Under the pieces are notes generated by a model. That model did not search any database. It saw only the letters and a list, made by a program, of their open reading frames with translations, and was not told the DNA's origin. A stretch of DNA of 64,000 nt, taken from contig NZ_VDYR01000003.1 of assembly GCF_006346325.1 (NCBI RefSeq), forward strand, positions 52,759-116,758, given 5' to 3'. Shown here in pieces: positions 28,322 to 38,113 of the stretch. This DNA comes from Sphingomonas japonica (GTDB lineage Bacteria > Pseudomonadota > Alphaproteobacteria > Sphingomonadales > Sphingomonadaceae). Every line of letters begins with the position of its first letter. The stretch's first letter is position 1. The translations under genes were made by a program, and so were the position numbers.

Positions 28322-29257
28322 ATGAAGGACAAATTGGTAACGCTGGTCGGCGGGGGCGGCTTTCTGGGTCGCTATATCACGCAGGAACTGCTGGCGGCGG
28401 GCGCGCGCGTGCGCATCGCGCAGCGCGATCCGCGCCGGGCGTTCTTCCTCAAGCCGCTCGGTGGGCTTGGCCAGACTCAATTCATTGCCGCCGACCTGGG
28501 CAAGCCGGAAACGCTGGCACGCGCCGTCGCGGGCGCCGATGCCGTGGTCAACCTGGTCGGCATCCTGGCTGGCGATTTCGACAAGGTGCAGCGGGTCGGG
28601 GCCGGCAATGTCGCGGCGGCCGCCGCAGCCGAGGGCGTCGGCGCGCTGGTGCAGATGTCGGCGATCGGCGCCGATGCGGCGTCGCGGTCGGGCTATGCAC
28701 GATCCAAGGCGGGGGGCGAGGCTGCAGTGCTCGCGGCGTTTCCGCGCGCGACGATCCTGCGCCCGTCGATCGTGTTCGGCCGCGAGGATCAGTTCGTCAA
28801 TCGCTTCGCGGCGATGATCGCGTCGGCGCCGGTGGTCCCGGTGCTGCGCGCGCCGGCGCGATTCCAGCCAGTCTATGTCGTCGATGTCGCCAGGGCGGTG
28901 GTCGCCGCGCTTGCCGACCCGGGCAGCTTCGGCGGCCATGTCTATGAACTGGGCGGTCCCGATGTCATGTCGATGGGCGCCCTCGTGCGCTGGATCGCGA
29001 AGACGATCGACCGGTCCCCGGCGATCGTCGACCTGCCCGATACGGCCGGCAAGCTGATCGCGTCGCTGGGCTTTCTCCCCGGGGCGCCGATCACCGCCGA
29101 CCAGTGGGCGATGCTGCAGAGCGACAATGTCGTGGCGGACGACGCCCGCACCATCGCCGCGTTCGGCATCGATCCGACGCCGATCGGCAGCGTCGCACCG
29201 GGATGGCTGGTGCAGTATCGCAAGAACGGCCGGTTCGGCAGGCGCGACGCCACCTGA
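28322..29257 (+). CDS. NDUFA9-like NAD(P)-binding epimerase-fold protein
   Basis: 311 residues, an atypical short-chain dehydrogenase. The dinucleotide motif is VTLVGGGGFLGRYITQELLA at the N-terminus. Next come AVVNLVGIL and GYARSKAGGEAAV, whose YxxxK is degenerate (Tyr-Ala-Arg-Ser-Lys). ATILRPSIVFGREDQFVNRF is typical of the family related to mitochondrial complex I subunit NDUFA9, which binds NADPH in a non-catalytic way. Bacterial members may have similar roles or act on quinones. Its stop overlaps the uppP start (TGATG), so the two are cotranslated. Confidence 0.85.
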   Translation: MKDKLVTLVGGGGFLGRYITQELLAAGARVRIAQRDPRRAFFLKPLGGLGQTQFIAADLGKPETLARAVAGADAVVNLVGILAGDFDKVQRVGAGNVAAAAAAEGVGALVQMSAIGADAASRSGYARSKAGGEAAVLAAFPRATILRPSIVFGREDQFVNRFAAMIASAPVVPVLRAPARFQPVYVVDVARAVVAALADPGSFGGHVYELGGPDVMSMGALVRWIAKTIDRSPAIVDLPDTAGKLIASLGFLPGAPITADQWAMLQSDNVVADDARTIAAFGIDPTPIGSVAPGWLVQYRKNGRFGRRDAT

Positions 29258-30057
29258 TGGGCGAACTGATCACGGTCCTGCTGCTCGGCATCCTCGAAGG
29301 GCTGACCGAGTTCCTGCCGGTGTCGTCGACCGGCCACCTGATCCTTGCCGGGGAGTTGCTCGGCTTTACCGACCAGAGCTCGGTCACTTTCAAGATCGCG
29401 ATCCAGCTCGGCGCGATCCTGGCGGTCATCGTCGCCTATTGGGGGCGATTCTGGCGGGTCGCGACCGGATTGGTCGCGCGGGACGCCGGAGCATGGGCCT
29501 TCGCGCGCAACATCCTGATCGCATTCCTTCCGGCGATGGTGATCGGCGTGCTCGTCTATGACGCGGTGCGCGCGGCGATGCAGACCCCGATGATCGTTGC
29601 GGTCGCCCTGGTCTTGGGGGGAATTGCGATCCTCGCGATCGAGCGCATGGTACGGCGGGTGCGGATCGAGAGCGTCGAGGCGATGCCGCCGCGAACCGCA
29701 GGCGCGATCGGACTGGTCCAGTGTCTCGCAATGCTTCCGGGAGTAAGCCGTTCGGGAGCGACGATCATGGGCGCGCTGCTGATGGGCGTCGAACGGCGGA
29801 CGGCGGCGGAGTTCAGCTTCTTTCTGGCGGTGCCGACGATGACCGCGGCAACGGTCTATGCGCTGTGGAGTGATCGCGCCCTGCTCAGCCTCGACGACCT
29901 GATGGCGATCGCGATCGGCTTCACCGCCGCGTTTCTGGTGGCGCTGATCGTGGTCAAGGCGTTCGTCGCGATCGTCGGACGCTTCGGGTTCGCGCCGTTC
30001 GCCTGGTATCGCATCGTCGTGGGCAGTGCTGCAATCATCTGGCTACTTGCCGGATAG
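29257..30057 (+). CDS. uppP: Undecaprenyl-diphosphatase
   Basis: 266 residues, all membrane helices, usual length for UppP/BacA. It dephosphorylates undecaprenyl pyrophosphate to recycle the cell-wall lipid carrier and can give bacitracin resistance. Signatures are LEGLTEFLPVSSTGHLI near the N-terminus (catalytic Glu-rich motif) and PGVSRSGATIMGALLMG (second active-site motif). ATG 29257 shares one base with the stop of the NDUFA9-like gene. Confidence 0.96.
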   Translation: MGELITVLLLGILEGLTEFLPVSSTGHLILAGELLGFTDQSSVTFKIAIQLGAILAVIVAYWGRFWRVATGLVARDAGAWAFARNILIAFLPAMVIGVLVYDAVRAAMQTPMIVAVALVLGGIAILAIERMVRRVRIESVEAMPPRTAGAIGLVQCLAMLPGVSRSGATIMGALLMGVERRTAAEFSFFLAVPTMTAATVYALWSDRALLSLDDLMAIAIGFTAAFLVALIVVKAFVAIVGRFGFAPFAWYRIVVGSAAIIWLLAG

Positions 30058-30219
30058 GTCCGAAGCGAGACCATCATATCAGTTCTCCGGTGGGAGATCG
30101 GCACAATCAGCCTTCGCCGTCGCGGATAGGTCAGTACGACTTACTTTAACGCGTTTTCGTGCGTGACTCGTCCCCTGATTTGATCTATTCGGCCAGCAAT
30201 CTGGCTGAGGGGTGAAGCG

Positions 30220-31665
30220 ATGTCCGCGCCAATGTTGAAATTCGTCGGGCTGGGCCAGTCATACCCGTCCAAGCGGGCCGCCGACGCGCGCGCCGACGAC
30301 TTTCGCGAAATCGCGGATCGCTATGCCGCCGACCAAGCCGAGGATCAGTCGGCGCGCTGTTCGCAATGTGGCGTGCCCTATTGCTCGGTGCATTGCCCGC
30401 TCCACAATCATATCCCCGATTGGCTGCGCCTGACCGCCGAGGGAAGGCTGCGCGAGGCGTACGAACTGTCCAACGCGACCTCGACCATGCCCGAGATCTG
30501 CGGGCGCATCTGTCCGCAGGACCGGCTGTGCGAAGGCAATTGCGTGATCGAATTCTCCGGCCATGGTGCCGTCACGATCGGCGCGGTCGAGAAGTTCATC
30601 ACCGACACTGCATGGGAGGAAGGCTGGGTCGAGCCGCTCGTTCCGGGCGCGCCGCGTGGCCAGTCGGTCGGAGTGATCGGCGCGGGGCCGGCAGGATTGA
30701 GCGCGGCGGAATATCTGCGCGGGATGGGCTACGACGTCCATGTCTACGATCGCCACGACCGTGCGGGCGGGCTGCTGACCTATGGCATTCCCGGCTTCAA
30801 GCTCGAAAAGCCGGTGGTGATGCGTCGTATCGAACGGTTGCGGGCAGGCGGCATCGCCTTTCACCAGGGGTACGAGGTCGGCCGCGACGCGAGCATGGAC
30901 GACCTGCGCCAGCGCCACGACGCGCTGCTGATCGCGACGGGAGTCTACAAGGCACGCGCCATCAAGGCGCCGGGTATCGGCAGCGTCGGCGTGGTCGAGG
31001 CGCTTGACTATCTCACCGCATCGAACCGCAAGGGGTTCGGTGATGCCGTACCAGAATTCGACGACGGCAGCCTGAACGCGACCGGCAAGCATGTCGTCGT
31101 GATCGGCGGCGGCGACACCGCGATGGACTGCGTACGTACCGCGATCCGCCAGGATGCCGCGTCGGTGAAGTGCCTGTATCGCCGTGACCGTGCCAACATG
31201 CCGGGATCGCAGCGCGAAGTCGCCAATGCCGAGGAGGAGGGCGTCGAATTTGTCTGGCTGTCCGCTCCGGCCGGGTTCGACGCGGCGAGCGAAGGGCGGG
31301 TGTCGTCGGTCAAAGGCACGCGGATGCGGCTCGGCGCTCCCGACGCCAGCGGCAGGCGGGCACCCGAACCCGATCCCGACAGCGATTTCACCGTCCGTGC
31401 CGACATGGTGATCAAGGCATTGGGCTTCGACGCCGAGGATCTGCCGGCGCTGTTCGGCGCCCCCGAACTGGGCGTGACACGCTGGGGCACGGTGCGCGTC
31501 GACAACAAGTCGATGATGACCAGCCTCGACGGCGTGTTCGCGGCCGGCGACATCGTGCGCGGGGCCAGCCTGGTGGTATGGGCGATCCGCGACGGCCGCG
31601 ACGTCAGCGAGCGCATGCATGCATGGTTGAAGGCGAAGGCAGTGAGCGAGAGGAAGGCAGCATGA
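30220..31665 (+). CDS. gltD: Glutamate synthase small (beta) subunit
   Basis: 481 residues. The N-terminal Cys clusters (RCSQCGVPYCSVHCPLHNHI; EICGRICPQDRLCEGNC) bind two [4Fe-4S] centres. The FAD site is GVIGAGPAGLSAAEYLRGMG, the NADPH site VVIGGGDTAMDCVRTAI and the C-terminal FAD contact GVFAAGDIVRGASLVVWAI. It passes electrons from NADPH to the large subunit for glutamine plus 2-oxoglutarate to two glutamates. GAGGGGTGAAGCG precedes ATG 30220. The 162 bases upstream probably hold the operon promoter; no clear NtrC site was seen. Confidence 0.96.
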   Translation: MSAPMLKFVGLGQSYPSKRAADARADDFREIADRYAADQAEDQSARCSQCGVPYCSVHCPLHNHIPDWLRLTAEGRLREAYELSNATSTMPEICGRICPQDRLCEGNCVIEFSGHGAVTIGAVEKFITDTAWEEGWVEPLVPGAPRGQSVGVIGAGPAGLSAAEYLRGMGYDVHVYDRHDRAGGLLTYGIPGFKLEKPVVMRRIERLRAGGIAFHQGYEVGRDASMDDLRQRHDALLIATGVYKARAIKAPGIGSVGVVEALDYLTASNRKGFGDAVPEFDDGSLNATGKHVVVIGGGDTAMDCVRTAIRQDAASVKCLYRRDRANMPGSQREVANAEEEGVEFVWLSAPAGFDAASEGRVSSVKGTRMRLGAPDASGRRAPEPDPDSDFTVRADMVIKALGFDAEDLPALFGAPELGVTRWGTVRVDNKSMMTSLDGVFAAGDIVRGASLVVWAIRDGRDVSERMHAWLKAKAVSERKAA

Positions 31666-32228
31666 TCGCTATCGTCTTCGCGCTATTGTTCGGCGCATCG
31701 CCGGTGCAGCAGTCGGTGTCCGATCCGCAACGGCTTGAGAAAGCGCGCGAGGTGGTAGAATTGTCGCTGCCCGTCGATCAGCGAGAAGCGCTGTTTTCCA
31801 GCGTCGTAACGGCATTTATCGGGAACATGGTGGCCGGTATCGCCGATGCGGAACCCGAGTTTCGGGAGGTTCTGGACACCGAACCCGAGGTGCGCGAGGC
31901 GTTCAACGCTTTTCTAGAGCGGCAGCGCGATCTGGCGCTGGACGATATCCGTGCGACGACGCCCGAATATATTCAGGCTTTCTCTAGCGCATATGCCCGC
32001 GCCTTTTCGCTGAAGGAACTAACCGACATCGCCGCGTTCCTGCGCACCCCCAGCGGTGCTCGGTTCGCCGTCGCATCTGCCGGTCTGCTCGCTGACCCCG
32101 ATGTGGGTGCTTGGCAGCGTCAAGTGACGGAAATGGGGCAGCGCCGCCAAGCCGAAGAGGTTGGGCAGCTGATGAAAGAGCTCGCTCCGATCTTTGAGAG
32201 GCACAAGGATACCGACAGTGACTCTTGA
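31662..32228 (+). CDS. DUF2059 domain protein inserted in the glt operon
   Basis: 188 residues. A hydrophobic N-terminus (MIAIVFALLFGASPVQQ) suggests a signal peptide, so it is probably periplasmic. An alpha-helical DUF2059 region follows, with EYIQAFSSAYARAFSLKELTDIAAFLRTPSGARF split across the typical helices and a Phe-Leu-x-Thr-Pro-x-Gly motif. ATG 31662 overlaps gltD by 4 nt, and gltB begins 11 nt before its stop. Function of the family is unknown; a link to nitrogen assimilation is suggested only by its position. Confidence 0.85.
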   Translation: MIAIVFALLFGASPVQQSVSDPQRLEKAREVVELSLPVDQREALFSSVVTAFIGNMVAGIADAEPEFREVLDTEPEVREAFNAFLERQRDLALDDIRATTPEYIQAFSSAYARAFSLKELTDIAAFLRTPSGARFAVASAGLLADPDVGAWQRQVTEMGQRRQAEEVGQLMKELAPIFERHKDTDSDS

Positions 32229-35200
32229 GCTCGAACGCGCCCGCCTCGCTCGCGATGGCATGTATCGCCCCGAGTTCGAAGGCGATGCCTGCGGCGTGGG
32301 GCTGGTCGCCGCGACCGATGGCAAGGCGTCGCGCCGGGTGGTGCAGGCGGCGATCGATGCGCTGCGTGCGGTCTGGCATCGCGGTGCGGTCGATGCCGAT
32401 GGCAAGACCGGCGACGGCGCTGGGCTGCACGTCGATCTGCCGGTCAAGTTCTTCGACGATGCGGTGGTCGCGTCGGGGCACCGGGCGATGCCGAACCGGC
32501 TGGCGGTCGGAATGGTGTTCCTGCCGCGCACCGATCTTGGGGCGCAGGAAACGTGCCGCACCATCGTCGAGAGCGAAGTGATCGACGCGGGCTACACCAT
32601 CTATGGCTGGCGGCAGGTCCCGGTCGACGTGTCGGTGATCGGCCGCAAGGCGCAAGAAACGCGGCCCGAGATCGAGCAGATCATGATCGCCGGGCCGCTG
32701 CCCGGCGACGTCGATGCAGCAGAGTTCGAAAAGAACCTGTATCTGGTGCGCCGCCGCATAGAGAAGCGCGTAATCGCTGCGCAGATCCAGGGTTTCTACA
32801 TCTGCTCGCTCAGCTGCCGCTCGATCATCTACAAGGGGCTGTTCCTTGCCGAGAGCCTGTCGGACTTCTATCCCGACCTGACCGACGAACGCTTCGAGAG
32901 CCGCGTCGCGATCTTTCATCAGCGCTATTCGACCAACACCTTTCCGCAATGGTGGCTGGCACAGCCGTTCCGCTGCCTCGCGCATAATGGCGAGATCAAC
33001 ACGATCCGCGGCAACAAGAACTGGATGCTGAGCCACGAGATCAAGATGGCGAGCCTGGCGTTCGGCGAGCAGTCGGAGGACATCAAGCCAGTGATCCCGG
33101 CGGGCGCTTCCGACACTGCGGCGCTCGACGCGGTGTTCGAAGCGATCTGCCGATCGGGCCGCGATGCGCCGACGGCCAAGCTGATGCTGGTACCCGAAGC
33201 ATGGCAGGGGCGCCCGGACCTGCCGACCGATCACAAGGCGATGTACGAGTATCTCGCCAGCGTGATGGAGCCGTGGGACGGCCCCGCCGCGCTTGCCATG
33301 ACCGACGGCCGCTGGGCGGTGGCGGGGATGGACCGTAATGCGCTGCGCCCGTTGCGCTATACCCATACCGGCGACGGACTGCTGATCGTCGGGTCGGAAA
33401 CCGGCATGGTGGTGGTCCCCGAAGCGAGCGTGATCGCCAAGGGGCGGTTGGGACCGGGCGAGATGATCGCGGTCGACCTCGACGAAGGCCGGGTGATGCT
33501 TGACCGGGCGGTCAAGGACAGGATTGCGGGCGAGGCCGATTATGCCGCAATGATCGGCGAGTTTCTGACGCTCGGCGACTTGCCCGACGCGGGCGACGAC
33601 GCGCGGCCGCACTATGACCGCGCCGAGCTTGCGCGCCGCCAGGTCGCGGCGGGCCAGACCATCGAGGATATGGAGCTGATCCTGGGCCCGATGATCGAGA
33701 CGGCCAAGGAAGCGATCGGGTCGATGGGCGACGACACCCCGCTGGCGGTGGTGTCGGACAAGCCGCGCCTCATCAGCCAATTCTTCCGCCAGAATTTCAG
33801 CCAGGTCACCAACCCGCCGATCGATCCCCTGCGCGAACGCCATGTCATGTCGCTCAAGACGCGCTTCGGCAATTTCGCCAACATCCTCGACACCGGCGGC
33901 ACGCCCAGCCCGGTACTGGTGCTCGATTCACCGGTGCTGACCTGCGCGGACTGGGCGCGGCTCAAGGCCTATTTCGGGCGCACTGCGGCGGAGATCGACT
34001 GCACCTTTGATCCGGAAAGCGGGCAGGAGGGGCTGCGCGCGGCGATCCAGCGAATCCGCGTCGCCGCCGAGCAGGCGGTGCGCGAGGGCCGTACCGAGCT
34101 GTTCCTGACCGACGAGGCGACCGGGCCGGGCCGCATGGGCATCGCCGGGGTGCTGGCGGCGGCGGCGGTCCATACGCACCTCGTGCGGCGCGGGCTGCGC
34201 TCCTACGCCAGCGTCAACGTCCGTACCGCCGAATGCCTCGACACGCATTATTACGCGGTCCTGATCGGCGTTGGTGCGACGACGGTGAACGCGTATCTTG
34301 CCGAAGCGGCGATCGCCGACCGCCAGGCGCGGGGCCTGTTCGGCGACCTGTCGCTCGAGGACTGCCTCAAGCGGCATCGCACCGCGATCGACGAGGGGCT
34401 GCTCAAGATCCTGTCGAAGATGGGAATCGCGGTGATCTCCTCGTATCGCGGCGGGTACAATTTCGAAGCGGTCGGGCTTTCGCGTGCGCTCGTCCATGAA
34501 TTCTTTCCCGGCATGCCCGCCAAGATCTCGGGCGAAGGCTATGCCTCGCTTTACCTGAACGCCAAGATGCGGCACGAGGCGGCATTCGCCAGTTTTGAAA
34601 ATGGGCGCGCGGTCGTGACGTTGCCGATCGGCGGCTTCTATCGCCAGCGGCATTCGGGCGAGACGCACGCCTATTCGGCGCAACTGATGCACCTGCTGCA
34701 AAGCGCGGTCGGCAGCGACAGCTATTCGACCTATCTGCAATTCTCGCGCGGAGTGCGCGATCTGCCGCCGGTGTATCTGCGCGACCTGCTCGAATTCAAT
34801 TTTCCTCGCGAGGGCGTGGCGATCGACCAGGTCGAGGCGATCACCGAAATCCGCAAGCGCTTCGTGACGCCCGGCATGTCGCTTGGCGCGCTGTCGCCCG
34901 AGGCGCACGAGACGCTGGCGATCGCGATGAACCGCATCGGCGCGCGCGCGGTTTCGGGCGAAGGGGGAGAGGACGTCGCGCGCTACAAACCCTATGCCAA
35001 TGGCGACAACGCCAATTCCGGGGTCAAGCAGATCGCAAGCGGCCGCTTCGGCGTCACCGCAGAATATCTCAATGCCTGCGACGAGATCGAGATCAAGGTC
35101 GCACAGGGTGCCAAGCCCGGCGAGGGCGGACAGCTGCCCGGTTTCAAGGTCACCGAGTTCATCGCCAAGCTGCGCCACGCGACGCCGGGCGTGACGCTGA

Positions 35201-36756
35201 TCAGCCCGCCGCCGCACCACGACATCTATTCGATCGAGGATCTCGCGCAGCTCATCTACGACCTCAAGCAGATCAACCCGCGCGCGCGGGTCTGCGTCAA
35301 ATTGGTGTCGTCGGCCGGCATCGGCACGGTCGCGGCAGGCGTGGCAAAGGCGCATGCCGACGTGATCCTGATCGCCGGGCACACCGGCGGAACCGGCGCG
35401 TCCCCGCAGACGTCGATCAAATATGCCGGCACGCCGTGGGAAATGGGGCTGAGCGAGGTCAACCAGACGTTGACGCTCAACGGCCTGCGCGGACGCGTCA
35501 CGCTGCGCACCGATGGCGGGCTCAAGACCGGGCGCGACATCGTCATCGCCGCGATCCTGGGCGCGGAAGAGTTCGGCATCGGCACGCTGTCGCTGGTGGC
35601 GATGGGCTGCATCATGGTGCGCCAGTGCCATTCGAACACCTGCCCGGTCGGGGTGTGCACGCAGGACGAAAAGCTGCGCGACAAATTCACCGGGTCGCCC
35701 GAAAAGGTCATCAACCTGATGACCTTTATCGCCGAGGAAGTGCGCGAGATCCTAGCGCGGCTGGGAGTCAAGTCGCTCGACGAGGTGATCGGCCGCACCG
35801 AATTACTGCGCCAGGTCAGCCGCGGCGCCGAGCATCTCGATGATCTGGACTTGAACCCGATCCTCGCCAAGGTCGATGCCGACGAGGATCAGCGACGGTT
35901 TTCGCTCGCCACCTTCCGCAACGAAGTGCCCGACAGCCTCGACGCGCAGATGATCCGCGATGCCGCCGCGGTGTTCTCGCGCGGCGAGAAGATGCAGCTG
36001 ACCTACTCGGTGCGTAACACCCACCGCGCGGTCGGCACGCGGCTGTCGAGCGAGATCACGCGCACCTTCGGCATGTCGAAGCTCGCCGACGGCCATGTCC
36101 ATGTCCGACTGCGCGGCAGCGCGGGACAGTCGCTCGGTGCGTTTCTGTGCAAGGGCATCACGCTGGAAGTGTTCGGCGACGCCAACGATTATGTCGGCAA
36201 GGGACTTTCCGGCGGCATCATCGCGGTGCGGCCGATGGTGTCGTCGCCGCTGGCATCGAACGAGAACACCATCATCGGCAACACCGTCCTATACGGCGCG
36301 ACCTCGGGCCGCCTGTTCGCGGCGGGGCAGGCTGGCGAGCGCTTCGCCGTCCGTAATTCGGGCGCACAGGTCGTGGTCGAGGGCTGCGGCGCTAATGGCT
36401 GCGAATATATGACCGGCGGCGTCGCCGTCGTGCTGGGGCAAGTGGGTACCAACTTCGGTGCGGGCATGACCGGCGGCATGGCGTTCGTCTACGACGCAGC
36501 CGGCAGTTTTGCGGAGCGGGCCAATCCCGACAGCATCCTGTGGCAGCGCATTGCGTCCGACCATTGGGAAGGCGTGGTGCGCGACCTGATCGCCGCCCAT
36601 GCCGACGCGACCGACAGCAAATGGGCGACCGGCCTGCTCGAGGACTGGGACCGCATCCGCGGCCATTTCTGGCAGGTGGTGCCCAAGGAGATGATCGACC
36701 GGCTCGAAGTCCCGATCGACCATCGCACGGCGCCGGAGATGGTCGCGGCGGAGTAG
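32218..36756 (+). CDS. gltB: Glutamate synthase large (alpha) subunit
   Basis: 1512 residues, normal for bacterial GltB. Cys25 in GDACGVG is the amidotransferase nucleophile, exposed by removal of the first 24 residues. The class II amidotransferase domain covers about 25-430, followed by the central domain and the FMN-binding synthase domain (LISPPPHHDIYSIEDLAQLI region, residues about 1000). The [3Fe-4S] cluster is CIMVRQCHSNTCPVG near 1130 and the GXGXG beta-helix region is C-terminal. GTG 32218 has AAGGAT 9 bases upstream; the TTG at 32194 in the same frame is less likely, and ATG 32260 would also leave the nucleophile intact. Confidence 0.97.
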   Translation: MTLELERARLARDGMYRPEFEGDACGVGLVAATDGKASRRVVQAAIDALRAVWHRGAVDADGKTGDGAGLHVDLPVKFFDDAVVASGHRAMPNRLAVGMVFLPRTDLGAQETCRTIVESEVIDAGYTIYGWRQVPVDVSVIGRKAQETRPEIEQIMIAGPLPGDVDAAEFEKNLYLVRRRIEKRVIAAQIQGFYICSLSCRSIIYKGLFLAESLSDFYPDLTDERFESRVAIFHQRYSTNTFPQWWLAQPFRCLAHNGEINTIRGNKNWMLSHEIKMASLAFGEQSEDIKPVIPAGASDTAALDAVFEAICRSGRDAPTAKLMLVPEAWQGRPDLPTDHKAMYEYLASVMEPWDGPAALAMTDGRWAVAGMDRNALRPLRYTHTGDGLLIVGSETGMVVVPEASVIAKGRLGPGEMIAVDLDEGRVMLDRAVKDRIAGEADYAAMIGEFLTLGDLPDAGDDARPHYDRAELARRQVAAGQTIEDMELILGPMIETAKEAIGSMGDDTPLAVVSDKPRLISQFFRQNFSQVTNPPIDPLRERHVMSLKTRFGNFANILDTGGTPSPVLVLDSPVLTCADWARLKAYFGRTAAEIDCTFDPESGQEGLRAAIQRIRVAAEQAVREGRTELFLTDEATGPGRMGIAGVLAAAAVHTHLVRRGLRSYASVNVRTAECLDTHYYAVLIGVGATTVNAYLAEAAIADRQARGLFGDLSLEDCLKRHRTAIDEGLLKILSKMGIAVISSYRGGYNFEAVGLSRALVHEFFPGMPAKISGEGYASLYLNAKMRHEAAFASFENGRAVVTLPIGGFYRQRHSGETHAYSAQLMHLLQSAVGSDSYSTYLQFSRGVRDLPPVYLRDLLEFNFPREGVAIDQVEAITEIRKRFVTPGMSLGALSPEAHETLAIAMNRIGARAVSGEGGEDVARYKPYANGDNANSGVKQIASGRFGVTAEYLNACDEIEIKVAQGAKPGEGGQLPGFKVTEFIAKLRHATPGVTLISPPPHHDIYSIEDLAQLIYDLKQINPRARVCVKLVSSAGIGTVAAGVAKAHADVILIAGHTGGTGASPQTSIKYAGTPWEMGLSEVNQTLTLNGLRGRVTLRTDGGLKTGRDIVIAAILGAEEFGIGTLSLVAMGCIMVRQCHSNTCPVGVCTQDEKLRDKFTGSPEKVINLMTFIAEEVREILARLGVKSLDEVIGRTELLRQVSRGAEHLDDLDLNPILAKVDADEDQRRFSLATFRNEVPDSLDAQMIRDAAAVFSRGEKMQLTYSVRNTHRAVGTRLSSEITRTFGMSKLADGHVHVRLRGSAGQSLGAFLCKGITLEVFGDANDYVGKGLSGGIIAVRPMVSSPLASNENTIIGNTVLYGATSGRLFAAGQAGERFAVRNSGAQVVVEGCGANGCEYMTGGVAVVLGQVGTNFGAGMTGGMAFVYDAAGSFAERANPDSILWQRIASDHWEGVVRDLIAAHADATDSKWATGLLEDWDRIRGHFWQVVPKEMIDRLEVPIDHRTAPEMVAAE

Positions 36757-36793
36757 CTTCCCTGTGCTTGCCTCGCCCGCTAAGACCGGGACC

Positions 36794-37465
36794 ATGTGGC
36801 AACTCCTGCAATTTCCGCTATGTCCGTTCTCGCGCAAGGTCCGCGTCCTGCTTGCCGAAAAGGGCGTCGGGTACGAACCGGTGCGCGAGCATCCGTGGGA
36901 GCGGCGCGACGAGTTCCTCGACATGAACCCGACCGGGCAGGTGCCGGTGATGGTCGATACCGCGCGCAAGATCGTGCTGCTCGATTCGATGGCGATCTGC
37001 GAGTATCTCGAGGAAACCGTCGACAAGGCGGCGATGCTCAACGGCACCGCCGCCGATCGCGCGGAAATCCGGCGGCTGGTGACGTGGTTCGACGTTCATT
37101 TCTATCGCGACATCACCGCATTGCTGCTCCACGAGCGGATGGAAAAGCGCATCGTCCACCGCGCCGCGCCCGATGCCAAGCTGCTGCGCGAGGCGATGAA
37201 GGCCGCGGTCGCGCATCTCGATTATATCGACTACCTGCTCGATCACCGTACCTGGCTGGCCGGTTCGACGATGAGCCTCGCCGATCTGGCGGCCGCCTCG
37301 CAGATTTCGATCGCCGACTATCTCGGCGGCATCGACTGGAAGAGCCATGAACAGGCCAAGCGCTGGTATGTCGGGATGAAGAGCCGCCCGAGCTTCCGCC
37401 CGTTGCTGGCCGAGCGCATGCCCGGGATCAATCCGCCGACCGACTACGAAACCCTCGACATCTGA
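36794..37465 (+). CDS. GST-fold protein resembling FtsZ-binding FzlA
   Basis: 223 residues. The thioredoxin-like N-terminal domain has FPLCPFSRKVRVLLAEKGVG and HPWERRDEFLDMNPTGQVPV, then DSMAICEYLEE. The helical C-terminal domain has RRLVTWFDVHFYRDIT, AVAHLDYIDYLLDHRTWLAG and the tail SRPSFRPLLAERMPGINPPT. This whole pattern, especially the WERR segment and the C-terminal tail, is how I remember Caulobacter FzlA, a GST-fold protein that binds FtsZ and controls constriction. Ordinary GSTs lack that tail. It could still be a catalytic GST. It starts 38 bases after gltB. Confidence 0.75.
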   Translation: MWQLLQFPLCPFSRKVRVLLAEKGVGYEPVREHPWERRDEFLDMNPTGQVPVMVDTARKIVLLDSMAICEYLEETVDKAAMLNGTAADRAEIRRLVTWFDVHFYRDITALLLHERMEKRIVHRAAPDAKLLREAMKAAVAHLDYIDYLLDHRTWLAGSTMSLADLAAASQISIADYLGGIDWKSHEQAKRWYVGMKSRPSFRPLLAERMPGINPPTDYETLDI

Positions 37466-37486
37466 CGCGCGGAGGCAGGAGGATCG

Positions 37487-38110
37487 ATGCTCGAACATAT
37501 TCCGCGCTGGCTGGGCAAGGCGCTGTCGGGTCTGCGCGCCGGACAGGACAAGCTGGCGATCGCACAACCCGGTCTGGGCAGCTTCGAGGCGATCCGGCTG
37601 ATGAGCCCGGCGTTCGCCAATGGCGCGCGCCTGCCCGAACGGTTCACCGCCGACGGCGCGGGGGTGTCGCCGCCGCTCTACTGGACGGGGGTTCCCGACG
37701 GCACGGCGCGGCTCGCGCTGCTGGTCGAGGATGCCGACGCGCCCACCCCGTCGCCGCTGGTGCACGCGGTGGTGTGGGACTTGCCCGCCGAGGTCGAGGA
37801 CCTGAAGGAAGGCGCGATCGTCGCCGACGCGTCGAGCGCGACCGATGATGGCCGCGATGTCGGCCGCAACAGCTATTTCGCCGAGGGCTGGCTGCCGCCC
37901 GATCCGCCGACCGGGCACGGCGTGCATCATTATGCGTTCCAGTTGTTCGCGCTGTCCGATGGGCCGGATGTCCGCGACAATCCCAGCCGCTCGGCGATCG
38001 TCAAGGCGATGCGCGGACGGGTGCTGGCCGCAGGCGTTTTGACCGGCACCTACTCGCGCGGCGAGCAGGCACCGGTCGGGCCATTCGGCGCCGCGCAGCC
38101 GGCGACGTGA
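37487..38110 (+). CDS. YbhB/YbcL-family Raf-kinase-inhibitor-like (PEBP) protein
   Basis: 207 residues. After about 35 N-terminal residues (MLEHIPRWLGKALSGLRAGQ) comes a PEBP domain: FTADGAGVSPPLYWTGVPDG, then LLVEDADAPTPSPLVHAVVW with the conserved Asp-x-Asp-Ala-Pro and His of the anion pocket, and GHGVHHYAFQLFALS. Bacterial PEBP proteins have no settled function. It starts 21 bases after the FzlA-like gene and may be cotranscribed. It is convergent with the SDR gene, 3 bases apart. Confidence 0.9.
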   Translation: MLEHIPRWLGKALSGLRAGQDKLAIAQPGLGSFEAIRLMSPAFANGARLPERFTADGAGVSPPLYWTGVPDGTARLALLVEDADAPTPSPLVHAVVWDLPAEVEDLKEGAIVADASSATDDGRDVGRNSYFAEGWLPPDPPTGHGVHHYAFQLFALSDGPDVRDNPSRSAIVKAMRGRVLAAGVLTGTYSRGEQAPVGPFGAAQPAT

Positions 38111-38113
38111 CGC

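Noticed and set aside
31984..33843. 619-aa minus-strand frame opposite gltB
   Set aside because: Antisense shadow of gltB with no start context or family features.
33928..35631. 567-aa minus-strand frame inside gltB
   Set aside because: Same type of GC-driven antisense frame; the plus strand encodes the conserved FMN and Fe-S domains.
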